Shown piece by piece: positions 16,701 through 26,463 of a stretch of 64,000 nt of DNA (its first letter is position 1; the number at the start of each line of letters is the position of its first letter). The stretch is from contig NZ_CP073754.1 of the NCBI RefSeq assembly GCF_018734325.1, positions 1,736,001 through 1,800,000 of the forward strand, given 5' to 3'. A model generated the notes under the pieces. That model was not told where the DNA came from. It was given only the letters and a program-made list of their open reading frames with translations, and did no database searches. Both the position numbers and the translations under genes were made by a program. The DNA comes from Methylomonas paludis (GTDB lineage: Bacteria > Pseudomonadota > Gammaproteobacteria > Methylococcales > Methylomonadaceae).

Positions 16701-16987
16701 ACAGTCTTGCCGTCAGGCGAAACTGCTACCGCATACAAAGCACCCTTAAGCTGTTCATCGATAGGTACTCGCAGGGTGGTGTAATGCGTGCCTTCAGGCA
16801 AATTCCAAAGCCGGAGGGTTTTATCGTCCGAAACTGTTGCCAGTAATTTACCCGCTTTATCAGCAGCCATACGATTAATCATAGCCGTATGTTGACCAAC
16901 TTCAATACGTAACAATGGCTTTTCTGGATAATTATCCGCATTTGTTACACTGGCGAAAACAATCAGCAATACGAAATAAATACGCAT
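13790..16987 (-). CDS. Exported WD40-repeat protein with C-terminal caspase domain
   Basis: A 1065-residue protein starting MRIYFVLLIVFASVTNA (signal peptide). An in-frame TTG four codons upstream is not preferred. Residues ~30-540 are WD40-like repeats (DKTLRLWNLPEG, SPDGKTVITAG, GVRIWDSQTGKLVG, GDGTIRWYS). A linker with a possible Ig-like segment (IDIYVNNQIRHTLKPLPENV) follows. The C14 domain occupies ~805-1065, with His892 in IYFAGHG and Cys942 in FLDSCHSG. WD40 repeats usually act as interaction sensors, and here they precede an intact His/Cys dyad. The gene is first of a three-gene module with another caspase-like protein and a lipoprotein. The signal peptides argue against an ordinary cytosolic abortive-infection role. 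Confidence 0.88.
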   Translation of the reverse strand: MRIYFVLLIVFASVTNADNYPEKPLLRIEVGQHTAMINRMAADKAGKLLATVSDDKTLRLWNLPEGTHYTTLRVPIDEQLKGALYAVAVSPDGKTVITAGATGDAEQLFSIYVFDTAERLLKARISGQPSAIYHLSYSPDGKYFAAAFAGGYGVRIWDSQTGKLVGQDQDYDDRVNWLDFDQNGHMVSASYDGFIRVYGSDFKLIKKIAPHAGLKPASVSYSADGQKLAVGYANALRVDILDTQLNLTGSLVLDNALASTHANASIVAWDKTVANGLYAGGNLQNIDGYYIIRHWSDAGKNEYNDIKAGSNTVTDIISLAQVTEDSPKAFYSSAEPAWAAIDQDNELYKHQAQLWDARAVELPGKIFAVSGNGLTIAYSADATSDKVFSFDVNTLEFHDDTSADVLAQLSSPSTEAGSLKVKDWRRGLPLINGVTPEFERYELAYAAAVSSTGDHALLGTNYNLRVYAADGRQIKKIYTPAAVYAVNIAGNGKLALAALGDGTIRWYSLENNEELRELATLFPYNEGKDWIIWTEEGFFGNSDGGGEKLAGYHLNKGEDKRPEWIEFSQVYQLYYSPELIKSKLLRQEEGINQRLQTIQKADERFNNKAIPLINLAKYCVPSVQTEPTVTLSELGWLERFTYYLELFLQWCQNLFGLSATPSATRSPIVAENQSNPDPDPASCQEIAGQGQTRGFLRKASVKSSTYRNQLAGLTHFIDLYFRVNPRSGGSGDIDIYVNNQIRHTLKPLPENVATAGGNYYKQRVYLQPGNNSISVQAYEQSGGAAAVSGSIELINPPDVTPPAEAEGVKPKLAVLAIGIDRYREPNQLKFAVKDAKDVVAALQKRKSTAYGGFVPITLFDEQATLSNIEASFDKLAALLRPEDSVLIYFAGHGLKYENDFYFIPVDVNDDNLAGSAISQAVLKRNIAKLEKTNRVFVFLDSCHSGAVTLDGIQQDIIGFDKIKHQLGDNIFILAAAGEDQEGQDQFKSANGQTDDNGLFAHVVLEGLNGLAHRADDNVVDSLNLGSFVQRRIDKVTQNQTLYKQKARFQLVQGGDILNFDITHYE

Positions 16988-17518
16988 ATACGATTCCAAT
17001 TATTTAAATGCATTAAGTAGGTATGCTAAAGCTGTTCCCTGGAGCATTGCCTAAGCATCTTAAAAAATTACTATTTAAAACACAAGTAAATAATTTTCGT
17101 ATTCGTTTCTAGCCCCCAGGATACTAATAAGTAAACTTTGAAAATTGGATATCAAGAATAATTTTCTGATTTTTGTTTAACTGATAAACACTGTGGCTAA
17201 GAGTATTATGCTAGACTCATGGAGATATTTACCGCCATCAAAGGGAATGATTGGCGCTAGTAGACAGGATAAAATAAACACCGTTTTATCAATATGCCGA
17301 CTGTGCTGGAAAACGGCCAAATCAGCAATCAGGTGAGTTGCTGGCCTCGTATCCTGGTGATTAAAAAAAACCATAGCCTCGATGCAGCAACGCGGAATCG
17401 AGGGTTTTGGCTTGCCGGATACCCAGGCGCGGCCTTCGCGACCATTCCCGTTCAGCATACCCACCCCTTGATGCAGCAAAGCAGCGCCAGTTGGTCTCGG
17501 CTCAATACCCTCGAACCT
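16988..17518. repeat. Gap holding a decayed copy of the livF 3' end
   Basis: No gene. Positions 17306-17411 repeat the 3' end of the LivF-like gene (10617-10751) in the same orientation, with about 30 bases deleted and the final stop region altered. The last part is a CCTCGATGCAGCAACGCGG repeat. About 6.6 kb carrying the three caspase-module genes lies between the two copies. The AT-rich stretch 16988-17290 should hold the promoter of the WD40-caspase gene (minus strand); I cannot fix its boxes. Confidence 0.75.
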
Positions 17519-17827
17519 TCACTCAATCCCGGCCCGGTACAAGCGGCGTTTCAGCTCGGCTATTTCTTCCTGCATATCCGCTACCAGTGCCGCCAGTTCC
17601 GGCACCGCATCAAAATCCCGCTCCAGCACCAAAATCCGTTGCACCCTGATGCGGTTGCGATATGAAAATCGCCACTGGCTTTGCTCCGGGTTTAAAGGCT
17701 CCAGCAGGCCTTCCTGAACATGCTGAATCAGCCAGTCCGGATGCACCGCACAACTTACGGCTAATTCGGCCAGACTCAGCTCGGCTTCGCCAATATCAGG
17801 TTCTATTAACTGTTCTGAATGTTGCAT
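17519..17827 (-). CDS. cbpM: Chaperone modulator CbpM
   Basis: A 102-residue MerR-like protein (MQHSEQLIEPDIG..., ATG at 17825-17827). It contains LSLAELAVSCAVHPDWLIQH, then VQEGLLEP and RFSYRNRIRVQRILVLERDF, ending in the AELKRRLYRAG helix. This is the pattern of CbpM, which binds the J domain of CbpA and inhibits it. An extension to 17884 overlaps cbpA and is rejected. The gene starts one base after the cbpA stop codon, the standard cbpA-cbpM arrangement of gammaproteobacteria. Confidence 0.88.
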   Translation of the reverse strand: MQHSEQLIEPDIGEAELSLAELAVSCAVHPDWLIQHVQEGLLEPLNPEQSQWRFSYRNRIRVQRILVLERDFDAVPELAALVADMQEEIAELKRRLYRAGIE

Positions 17828-17828
17828 A

Positions 17829-18770
17829 TCAACTCCGGGTGTCGCTGCGAGGATTAAACGCCAATTCCTGGGCCATGGTTTCATACAGCTTACGGGCTAA
17901 CTCCGTGCTGGCTGCCGGTAACACCACCTGAATTTCCAGCAATAAATCACCCGGCGTTTTACTGGGAATACCTTTGCCGCGTACCCGCAACTGCTGACCG
18001 CTTTGGGTGCCTTCCGGGATGCGCACCCTGAGCTCCTTACCAAATACATCCACACTGATCTGAGAGCCTAAAGCCGCTTCCCAAGGTGTAACCGGCAATT
18101 TCAGATATAGATTGCTGCCGTCCACCCGAAATCGGGGGTGGGGATTAAAATGCAATTCCAGCAATAAATCTCCCGCTGCACCGTTACCCGTACCCGGAGC
18201 ACCTTGGCCGGCCAGACGCATGATCTGGCCTTCGTAAACACCTTGGGGGATTTTTACACTTAAAGTATGATTGGCTAGACCCACTCTGCCTTGAGCATCA
18301 ACCTTCGGCACCCGCAGCGATATTTGCCGGGTTGCACCATTAAACGCATCTTCCAGCTCCAGCAGAATTTTGGCATGATGATCTTCACCGCGCTGATTAA
18401 AGTGATGACCATGGCCAGCACCGGCGTGACTGCCGCCTGAGCCCATACGGCCAAACAAATCGCTGAATAAATCACTGAAATTCATGCCATCAGCACCGGA
18501 ATATTCAAAACCGGCATCCCAATTAGGCGGCGGCTTAAATTCTTCGCCGGGACGATAACCCTGGCCCAGCTGGTCGTACGCAGCGCGTTTTTCCACGTCC
18601 GACAGCACGGCATAAGCCTCGTTAAGCTCTTTCATTCGGGCTTCGGCATCGGCTTCTTTGGAAACATCCGGGTGATATTTGCGCGCTAGTTTGCGAAACG
18701 CCTTTTTAATGTCAGCCTGCACCGCCGTGCGGTCTACACCCAAGATTTGATAATAATCCTTGTATTGCAC
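17829..18770 (-). CDS. cbpA: DnaJ-class co-chaperone CbpA
   Basis: A 313-residue class II J protein: J domain at residues 1-70 with HPD at 33-35, a Gly/Phe-rich region ([20 protein letters not shown]) with a His/Gly-rich stretch ([18 protein letters not shown]), then the two beta-barrel C-terminal domains ([41 protein letters not shown]). No zinc-finger cysteines, as expected for CbpA. It stimulates DnaK ATPase and can bind DNA in stationary phase. Followed directly by its modulator cbpM. Confidence 0.93.
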   Translation of the reverse strand: MQYKDYYQILGVDRTAVQADIKKAFRKLARKYHPDVSKEADAEARMKELNEAYAVLSDVEKRAAYDQLGQGYRPGEEFKPPPNWDAGFEYSGADGMNFSDLFSDLFGRMGSGGSHAGAGHGHHFNQRGEDHHAKILLELEDAFNGATRQISLRVPKVDAQGRVGLANHTLSVKIPQGVYEGQIMRLAGQGAPGTGNGAAGDLLLELHFNPHPRFRVDGSNLYLKLPVTPWEAALGSQISVDVFGKELRVRIPEGTQSGQQLRVRGKGIPSKTPGDLLLEIQVVLPAASTELARKLYETMAQELAFNPRSDTRS

Positions 18771-19129
18771 GCAATAGCTCCCGGTTTATGGAAATTGGAA
18801 TATTATTCAGCAAAGTTTCAATGTAGTTACCGGAAAACGAGGCACTAGATTGACATGAATTTTGACGATTAAACATAAGGTTACAAGATCTGGCGTTTTT
18901 TGCCGAAGCAAAATAGCTTCCCAGTTCGGCATGCTTCGCTAATCCTGTAGTTTAATCACCGCTATCCTAGCAATCTGTACGCTATCGCACATTTGGCAAT
19001 CAGATCAAACCATGATTTATCTATGCCTTAAATATAAACATGCTTTATGAAAGGGCAGGCGCATCAACTCTGTTAAAATGTCGGTTTACCCTTATAAAGG
19101 GTACTTCCATACAATCTATCGGAAATTTC
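18771..19129. other. Divergent gap between cbpA and ybiT
   Basis: About 360 bases without a gene. It must contain the cbpA promoter (minus strand) and the ybiT promoter (plus strand). I see no strong promoter box, riboswitch or terminator. A loose inverted repeat, GCCGAAGC (18902-18909) against GCTTCGC near 18935, is the only structure noticed. Confidence 0.35.
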
Positions 19130-20722
19130 GTGATCTCAACAGCTAATATCACCATGCAGTTCGGGGCAAAGCCCCTGTTTGAAAACATTTCAGTCAAATT
19201 TGGTAACGGCAATCGTTTTGGCTTGATCGGGGCCAATGGCTGCGGCAAATCTACCTTTATGAAAATCCTCAGCGGTGATTTGGAGCCTTCCGCCGGCAAC
19301 GTCAGCATTACTCCCAACGAACGCATCGGCGTGTTGCGGCAGGATCAATTTGCTTACGAAGAATACCGGGTACTGGATACCGTCATCATGGGTCACAAGG
19401 AACTATGGGAGGTCAAACAGGAGCGTGACCGCATTTATGCCTTACCGGAAATGTCCGAAGAAGAGGGGATGCGTGTAGCCGAACTGGAAGTAGAATTTGC
19501 CGAAATGGATGGCTACACGGCTGAATCACGCGCCGGTGAGTTATTGCTGGGTCTGGATATTCCCCTGGAACAACACGACGGCCTCATGTCTGCCGTGGCA
19601 CCAGGCTGGAAACTAAGGGTACTGCTGGCCCAGGTATTGTTTGCCGATCCCGACATCATGCTGCTGGACGAGCCCACCAACAACCTGGATATCAACACCA
19701 TCCGCTGGGTGGAAAACATACTTAACGAACGCGAATCCACCATGGTGATAATTTCCCATGACCGCCACTTTCTTAACAGCGTCTGCACCGATATGGCTGA
19801 TCTGGATTACGGTGAGTTGCGGGTTTACCCCGGCAATTATGATGATTACATGATCGCCGTTACCAGCGTCCGGGATAGTTTGTTAGCCAGTAACAGCAAG
19901 AAAAAAGCCAAGATCGCCGAGTTACAAACCTTCGTCAGCCGTTTTTCTGCCAATGCCTCAAAAGCCAAGCAGGCCACTTCACGGGCCAAGCAGATAGACA
20001 AAATCAAACTGGATGAAGTCAAACCATCCAGCCGGGTTAATCCCTTTATTCGGTTTGATCAAACCAAAAAGCTGTATCGTGTGGTTCTGGAAGTAGAGGA
20101 AGTCAGCAAAGGCTATGGTGAAGCCCCGTTATTCAAAGATTTGAGTTTGATGATAGGCGTGGGTGAGCGCGTTGCCGTGATCGGCCCCAACGGCATTGGT
20201 AAATCAACGCTGTTAAAAACCCTGGCCGGCGATTTAAGCCCCGATGCCGGGATTGTAAAATGGTCGGAAAACGTGGAATTGGGCTATTTTGCCCAGGATC
20301 ACGCCGAAAGTTTTGCGGAAGACTTGTCACTGATAGAATGGATGGGGCAATGGCGCAAGGAGTCCGATGATGATCAGATGATACGCGGCACATTGGGGCG
20401 CTTGTTATTCTCTCAGGATGATATTCATAAATCCGTCAAAGTATTATCAGGCGGCGAACAGGGCCGAATGTTATTCGGCAAATTAATGCTGCAAAAAGCC
20501 AACATCATGATCCTGGATGAACCCACCAACCATCTGGATATGGAATCCATCGAATCGCTAAATACTGCGCTGGAAAGTTACCCCGGCACCCTGATTTTTG
20601 TCAGTCATGACCGCGAGTTCGTCTCGTCTCTGGCTACCCGCATCATAGAATTAACCCCACAGGGTGTTGTTGATTACCAGGGCGATTACGAAGAGTATTT
20701 GCGAAGTCAGGATATTGTTTAA
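19130..20722 (+). CDS. ybiT: ABC-F family ATPase YbiT
   Basis: A ~530-residue soluble double ABC ATPase closely matching E. coli YbiT along its length, for example [40 protein letters not shown] and [20 protein letters not shown]. Two Walker A motifs ([18 protein letters not shown]), two Walker B motifs ([22 protein letters not shown]) and the interdomain linker are present, with no membrane segment. ABC-F proteins act on the ribosome E site. The GTG at 19130 ([11 protein letters not shown]) aligns with the E. coli start; a longer frame from 19040 is rejected. Confidence 0.93.
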   Translation: MISTANITMQFGAKPLFENISVKFGNGNRFGLIGANGCGKSTFMKILSGDLEPSAGNVSITPNERIGVLRQDQFAYEEYRVLDTVIMGHKELWEVKQERDRIYALPEMSEEEGMRVAELEVEFAEMDGYTAESRAGELLLGLDIPLEQHDGLMSAVAPGWKLRVLLAQVLFADPDIMLLDEPTNNLDINTIRWVENILNERESTMVIISHDRHFLNSVCTDMADLDYGELRVYPGNYDDYMIAVTSVRDSLLASNSKKKAKIAELQTFVSRFSANASKAKQATSRAKQIDKIKLDEVKPSSRVNPFIRFDQTKKLYRVVLEVEEVSKGYGEAPLFKDLSLMIGVGERVAVIGPNGIGKSTLLKTLAGDLSPDAGIVKWSENVELGYFAQDHAESFAEDLSLIEWMGQWRKESDDDQMIRGTLGRLLFSQDDIHKSVKVLSGGEQGRMLFGKLMLQKANIMILDEPTNHLDMESIESLNTALESYPGTLIFVSHDREFVSSLATRIIELTPQGVVDYQGDYEEYLRSQDIV

Positions 20723-20748
20723 GCTTATTGACTGCCTCTGATAGTAAA

Positions 20749-20781
20749 ACGGGATTTAAGCCTAAGCTGGCTAAATCCCGT
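20749..20781. terminator. Bidirectional terminator between ybiT and the aldehyde dehydrogenase gene
   Basis: ACGGGATTTA (20749-20758) pairs with TAAATCCCGT (20772-20781). A-rich bases on the left and ATTGTTT on the right flank the stem. It sits between convergent genes and can serve both strands. Confidence 0.8.
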
Positions 20782-20787
20782 ATTGTT

Positions 20788-22191
20788 TCAACTTAATGCC
20801 ACAGGCCCCCAAGGGTAAGCACCGGGTGGCGCAACGTTAACCAGCTTTTCGTTGACAAATTCGTAAAAACCACGTTCCGATAGCTCACGGCCAAATCCGG
20901 AATTCTTGATCCCACCAAACGGAAGTTCCGGCCCAGTCCAGACCGGTTGGTTGATAAACACCATCCCTGTTTCAATTTTCGCCGCTAAGTTTTGACCGTG
21001 TTCGATATCCGCTGTAAAAATGGATGCGCCGAGTCCAAACGGCGTTGCATTGGCTAATTCAATAGCCTGTGCTTCGTTATCAACCACATAAAAAGCCGCC
21101 ACTGGGCCAAATAGCTCTTGAGTATAAATCGGATTGTTTTCGTTAATGCCGCTTAGTATTGTGGGCTCTAGAAAATAACCCGGCCTATCGATTCTATTTC
21201 CGCCAACTACGATTTTTGCCCCGGCTTTTTGGGCCTGATCAATCTGATCAAGCAGCAGATTCAGCGCTTTTTCCGAGGAAAGCGGTGCCAATGTCGTGCT
21301 TGGATTCATCGGGTCGCCGGCAGTAAAAGAACCCATCCGCTTAACGAACCCAGCTAAGAAATGCTGCCCGCGCTCCTGCCCAACCACGATGATGCGTTTG
21401 GAAGCAACGCAACACTGACCGGCATTAAACATACGGCCAAATAGGGCACTGTCCAGGGTGGCTTCAAGTGGGGCATCTGCAAGGACAATCAGCGGGTCGC
21501 TGCCCCCCATTTCCGCAACTACTTTTTTCAAAGCGCGACCAGCCCGCTCAGCCACCGCAGCACCCGCCCGTTCACTACCGGTTACTGTGACCCCGCGCAC
21601 CCGCTGATCCTCAATAACGCGACCGATTTGGTCGATACTGACAAACAAATTGGTATAAACCCCAGTCGGCGCACCGGCCTCTTCGAACAGCCTAGCCAAA
21701 GCCAGGGCCGACTGTGGAACATTTTCCGCGTGTTTCAGCAGCAGCACATTGCCGGCCATCAACTGCGGGCCCGCCACACGGGCAACCTGGTAATAAGGAA
21801 AATTCCAGGGTTCTATACCCAGCACCACACCGATAGGCTCAATCAGCACTTTCGCGTTTGGTGATTCTGCTAATGCTTTCGGGGCCAAATAAGCTTTCGC
21901 GTGTTTGGCATAGTACTGCAGTATTCCAGCCGTAATATCCACTTCTGCGTAAGCTTCGCCGATCAGCTTACCCATTTCTAAGGTCAAATATTGCGCGTAC
22001 TCTTGTTTTCTTTCCAGCAGTATGTCAGCTGCCTTAAACACAATCTTGGCCCGTTCGTCGATGGAACGCAGCCGCCAGTCCCTATAGGCCTGGTCGGCAT
22101 TCGCAATGGCAAGCTCCAGATCTGAATCGGATAGTTCTGGATAAGATGCCAGTAATTCGCCGGTTGCCGGATTAATCGTTTGATAAGCCAT
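20788..22191 (-). CDS. NAD(P)-dependent succinate-semialdehyde-type dehydrogenase
   Basis: A 467-residue aldehyde dehydrogenase of the YneI/GabD-like branch: GVVLGIEPWNFPYYQVARVA, LLLKHAENVPQSALALARLF, GSERAGAAVAE (cofactor loop), the catalytic glutamate in VAEMGGSDPLIVL and catalytic cysteine in FNAGQCCVASKR. The C-terminus ELPFGGIKNSGFGRELSERG is standard. It would oxidise a semialdehyde or other aldehyde to the acid. Start at 22191 (MAYQTINPATG) with AGGGGTG upstream; a longer frame to 22242 is not needed. The tautomerase gene lies 140 bases upstream on the same strand. Confidence 0.88.
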   Translation of the reverse strand: MAYQTINPATGELLASYPELSDSDLELAIANADQAYRDWRLRSIDERAKIVFKAADILLERKQEYAQYLTLEMGKLIGEAYAEVDITAGILQYYAKHAKAYLAPKALAESPNAKVLIEPIGVVLGIEPWNFPYYQVARVAGPQLMAGNVLLLKHAENVPQSALALARLFEEAGAPTGVYTNLFVSIDQIGRVIEDQRVRGVTVTGSERAGAAVAERAGRALKKVVAEMGGSDPLIVLADAPLEATLDSALFGRMFNAGQCCVASKRIIVVGQERGQHFLAGFVKRMGSFTAGDPMNPSTTLAPLSSEKALNLLLDQIDQAQKAGAKIVVGGNRIDRPGYFLEPTILSGINENNPIYTQELFGPVAAFYVVDNEAQAIELANATPFGLGASIFTADIEHGQNLAAKIETGMVFINQPVWTGPELPFGGIKNSGFGRELSERGFYEFVNEKLVNVAPPGAYPWGPVALS

Positions 22192-22331
22192 ATTTTGCAC
22201 CCCTGTATAGTCAAGTCCGTCTTGCTTAGTAATACTTAGCAAGACGGATAACCTGATTTGATCTGGTCAGGATAACGATGATAGTCAGTCGAAGTGACCG
22301 GCTCAGGTGGAGACGGTCACTCAATTTTTAG

Positions 22332-22811
22332 CTAACCCGTCACACCTGGCGTTAATAAAAACTGGCCCGCAGGCAGCTTTTCCTGATACGGGTAAGGACT
22401 GGCCTTGTTTTCCGCCACCCAACGTTTTTCTGCTATCGATTCAAACGGTGGCGGCAGTTCACCTTGCAAGGACCAAAGGTCAAATGGGGTTTCATCAATG
22501 GAAATTTCCCAATCGAAACCACGCTGCTTCACAAAAGGAGCAATTACCTCGTCCAGGGTTCGCATCCACCACTCGCGGATAATAGCGCCGGGTAAAGTGC
22601 GGGCTATTTGGTCAACCTTAAAGCGAATAAACTTGTCATTACGCTCTCCACCAACAAAACAATTGCCTTGTTCCACTGTTTCGAAAATAACCACGGCATA
22701 AAATTTGGGGATAGGCACACCCGCATAAACGTTAGTAATGCGTTCAGCCAATTCTTGTTTGTCTTCGGCGCTAAAAGCACCGCTAGGATGATAAACTTTC
22801 CACAAGGGCAT
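22332..22811 (-). CDS. Tautomerase-superfamily protein (Tautomerase_3-like)
   Basis: A 159-residue protein beginning MPLWKVYHPSGAFSAEDKQE, with catalytic-type Pro2 as the amino-terminal residue after Met removal. The segments VPIPKFYAVVIFETVEQGNC and RTLPGAIIREWWMRTLDEVI and the C-terminal WEISIDETPFDLWSLQGELP match the putative oxalocrotonate tautomerase family common in fungi and some bacteria. The reaction is not predictable beyond keto-enol chemistry. The ATG at 22809-22811 is chosen because Pro2 follows; the upstream in-frame stretch to 23006 is low-complexity non-coding-like sequence. An operator-like site (22966-22994) lies upstream. Confidence 0.8.
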   Translation of the reverse strand: MPLWKVYHPSGAFSAEDKQELAERITNVYAGVPIPKFYAVVIFETVEQGNCFVGGERNDKFIRFKVDQIARTLPGAIIREWWMRTLDEVIAPFVKQRGFDWEISIDETPFDLWSLQGELPPPFESIAEKRWVAENKASPYPYQEKLPAGQFLLTPGVTG

Positions 22812-22965
22812 GTTGTTGTCTCCAGTAAACTGAAATTTATAATTAATTATCCAAACCTTACTCAGGTGATTATTGTCTACCTTAGTATTTATGAATAAGC
22901 TCGTTGGGAACGGACATTTATTCTGCGAAGAAATACTGAGTGCTATTGAGGGAAACTGACACCAG

Positions 22966-22994
22966 ATATTTATATACCGTTCGGTACAAAATAT
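22966..22994. promoter_or_regulatory. Operator-like palindrome, probably for the TetR regulator at 28016
   Basis: ATATTTATATACCG and its near mirror CGGTACAAAATAT flank TT. The right half CGGTACAAAATAT (22982-22994) differs by one base from CGGTATAAAATAT (27924-27936), which lies in the palindrome between the MATE and TetR genes. Two such 13-base matches 5 kb apart beside related genes suggest one regulator. It lies about 155 bases upstream of the tautomerase start. Confidence 0.6.
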
Positions 22995-23283
22995 TACAGA
23001 CAACATATAGCCATGTCAACTGGGACAAATGAAAAAACTTCTATGCTTTTATTTAAGCCATGTTTGCTAGAGCAAGATCGGCTAATTTGGCAGCCCGTAG
23101 CCTCGATGCAACGCAGTGGAATCGAGGGATTCGCAGCGTAACCTTTAAATATTCTTCAATTAATCGATGATAGACACCAATCGGTGGAATATGTTCAGCT
23201 ATTCCACCTTATGAAAACCAACATGCCCCTTATGGCCTTAAAAATATGACCAGCGGCTAACCTGATCAACCTACATTTTTGGT
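22995..23283. repeat. Gap with a CCTCGATG-type repeat
   Basis: No gene. One copy of the intergenic repeat lies at about 23098-23131 (GTAGCCTCGATGCAACGCAG, then TGGAATCGAGGG). The remaining sequence holds nothing I can support. Confidence 0.6.
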
Positions 23284-24342
23284 TTATGCAGATTTCAACG
23301 TAGCCATATCAATGGAAAATCGATACTTTACATCCGACTTCACCAGTCTGTCCTAGGCCGTGTTGACTTCCTGGATCGGGATGACTTCAACATCGGCAGT
23401 GATGTTATGCGTGCCGCAGAAATCCAGCATTTCCTGAGTCTCCCTAAGCCCACCAATTATCGAACCGGACAGGCTACGGCGGCCAAACAACAGAGCGAAG
23501 GCCGACACCGCCAGTGGCTTTTCAGGCGCGCCCACCAAGGTAATGTTGCCGTCATGACCAAGCAGGTTGAGATAGGCATTGATGTCGTGATCGGCGGCGA
23601 TAGTATCAAGAATGAAGTCAAAACTGCCTGCGTGGTTTTGCATCTCCTCAACATGGGTGGAAACGATGACTTCGTGCGCACCTAGGCGCAGCGCATCCTT
23701 TATTTTACTGGGCGAAGTCGTGATGACCACAACCTGGGCACCAAAAGCACGGGCAAATTTAACGCCCATATGACCCAGTCCGCCGAGTCCGGCCACCCCA
23801 ATCTTCTTGCCTTTAATGTCGCCCCAACGGCGTATCGGCGAGTAGGTGGTGATTCCAGCACAGAGCAAGGGAGCAACCCCGGCAAGATCAAGGTTTGCGG
23901 GTATATGCAGCACGAAGCGTTCATCGACAACAATGCTTTCCGAGTAACCTCCATAGGTAACACCACCCAGATGCTTGTCTGGAGAGTTAAAAGTGAGCGT
24001 CTGATGGGGGCATAACTGCTCCAGATTATCCAAGCAATTTGGGCAAGTATGGTCGGAATCCACCAAGCAACCCACACCGGCCAAATCGCCCGGTTTAAAA
24101 TGAGTAACGGCGAAACCGACCTTGGTGACGCGGCCCACGATTTCATGGCCGGGGACAATCGGGTAGATCGTAGGCATGATGCTACTCCATTCGTTACGCA
24201 CGGAATGGAGATCTGAGTGGCAAATACCGCAGTAGAGAATATCAATCTGCACATCGCGCTCGGTCGGATTGCGTCTTGGAATAGTGGTTGAAGCCAACGG
24301 CGATGTCGCACTGACTGCAGAGTATGCTTTTGCATTGAACAT
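23284..24342 (-). pseudogene. Zinc alcohol dehydrogenase (YahK/CAD type) with premature amber stop
   Basis: A medium-chain zinc alcohol dehydrogenase: catalytic zinc site ILYCGICHSDLH (Cys41) and GHE (His66-Glu67), structural zinc cysteines CPNCLDNLEQLC, nucleotide site GLGGLGHMGVKFA. It acts on aldehydes/alcohols with NADP in this family. Translation stops at a TAG (23353-23355) after IQEVNTA. The same frame continues DRLVKSDVKYRFSIDMATLK to a TAA at 23284-23286, the expected C-terminus (relatives read NxAYxRxxxxDVxYRFVID). One base changed a Tyr codon to TAG, removing about 22 residues. The shortened 329-residue protein may still fold. AGGAG precedes the ATG at 24342. It follows the aldo/keto reductase gene by 54 bases. 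Confidence 0.85.
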
Positions 24343-24397
24343 ATAATATGCTCCTGTTAATTTAGGTTTAAGTGATAACGGCTTTTTATGCCACGGC

Positions 24398-25420
<1,023 letters not shown>

Positions 25421-25538
25421 TCAAAGCCTCTCTTGCTTAGAGAGACTAACTCCTTTCCTGATGAGCGCTAGTTTAGCCAGTATCTTGTCAGTTGATTAGC
25501 GGGTATAATCGGCATGACTCTATGAGTAGGATTCATGA

Positions 25539-26432
25539 ATGCAACGCCAGAACTACAACGATCTTTTTGCTTTTGTCATGGTGGCGCGGCTAGGGAGTTT
25601 TACTAGAGCGGCGGCGCAGCTTGGAGTATCGCAATCGGCGCTGAGCCATACGCTCCGCGCTCTAGAACTAAGGCTAGGCATCAGGCTGCTGACCCGAACT
25701 ACGCGTAGCGTCTCCCCCACCGAAGCAGGAGCACGCCTACTCTTGACCGTCAGTTCCCGATTCGAGGAGATAGAAGCCGAATTGGCTGCCTTGAGCGAAC
25801 TTCGCGACAAACCGGCAGGTACGATACGCATCACCACGGCTGAGCATGCCGCCGATTCCATAATCTGGCCCAAGCTGGCCCAATGTCTTGTGGATTACCC
25901 TGATATCAAAATCGAGATTAATGTCGACTATGGATTAACCGACATCGTTGCCCAACGCTATGATGCCGGCGTGCGTCTGGGTGATCAGGTGGAAAAAGAC
26001 ATGATAGCCGTACGTATCGGCCCTGATCTGCGCATGGCCGTGGTGGCTGCGCCAAGTTACTTTACCAAACGAGCGCCGCCGCAAACGCCACAAGATTTGG
26101 CTACGCACGATTGCATCAATCTACGCTTACCCACCTATGACAGCTTACTGGTTTGGGAATTCGAGCGAAATAATCATGCCCTGAAGGCCCACGTACATGG
26201 TCAGTGGGCGTTCAACAACGGCACCGCAATTTTAAGAGCCGCATTGGCTGGATTTGGTTTGGCATACCTGCCGGAGGATATGATAATGCAGCCTATAACT
26301 GAAGGCAGGCTTGTCGCTGTTCTTCAGGATTGGTGCCAGGCGTTTCCCGGTTATCACTTGTATTATCCGAATCGCCGGCAATCTTCCCCCGCATTCAAAC
26401 TAGTGGTAGATGCATTGCGCTACCACGATTAA
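25539..26432 (+). CDS. LysR-family transcriptional regulator
   Basis: A 297-residue LTTR: N-terminal HTH at residues ~1-60 (FVMVARLGSFTRAAAQLGVS, QSALSHTLRALELRLGIRLL) and an effector-binding domain (GTIRITTAEHAADSIIWPKL, GDQVEKDMIAVRIGPDLRMA). The sequence resembles the PA2220/YafC-like group often placed divergently from oxidoreductase genes. It is divergent from the aldo/keto reductase with a 139-base gap, so it probably regulates that gene and itself; the inducer is unknown. Confidence 0.9.
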   Translation: MQRQNYNDLFAFVMVARLGSFTRAAAQLGVSQSALSHTLRALELRLGIRLLTRTTRSVSPTEAGARLLLTVSSRFEEIEAELAALSELRDKPAGTIRITTAEHAADSIIWPKLAQCLVDYPDIKIEINVDYGLTDIVAQRYDAGVRLGDQVEKDMIAVRIGPDLRMAVVAAPSYFTKRAPPQTPQDLATHDCINLRLPTYDSLLVWEFERNNHALKAHVHGQWAFNNGTAILRAALAGFGLAYLPEDMIMQPITEGRLVAVLQDWCQAFPGYHLYYPNRRQSSPAFKLVVDALRYHD

Positions 26433-26463
26433 ATCCTGATATTGGTTTTCACGCTTTTGAAGG

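Noticed and set aside
13790-16987. Caspase proteins as a CBASS- or abortive-infection-type cytosolic system
   Set aside because: Both proteins start with signal peptides and no nucleotide cyclase or sensor partner is nearby.
17177-17479. A 100-residue ORF on the minus strand in the gap after the WD40-caspase gene
   Set aside because: It runs antisense through the duplicated livF 3' end and an intergenic repeat, with no ribosome site.
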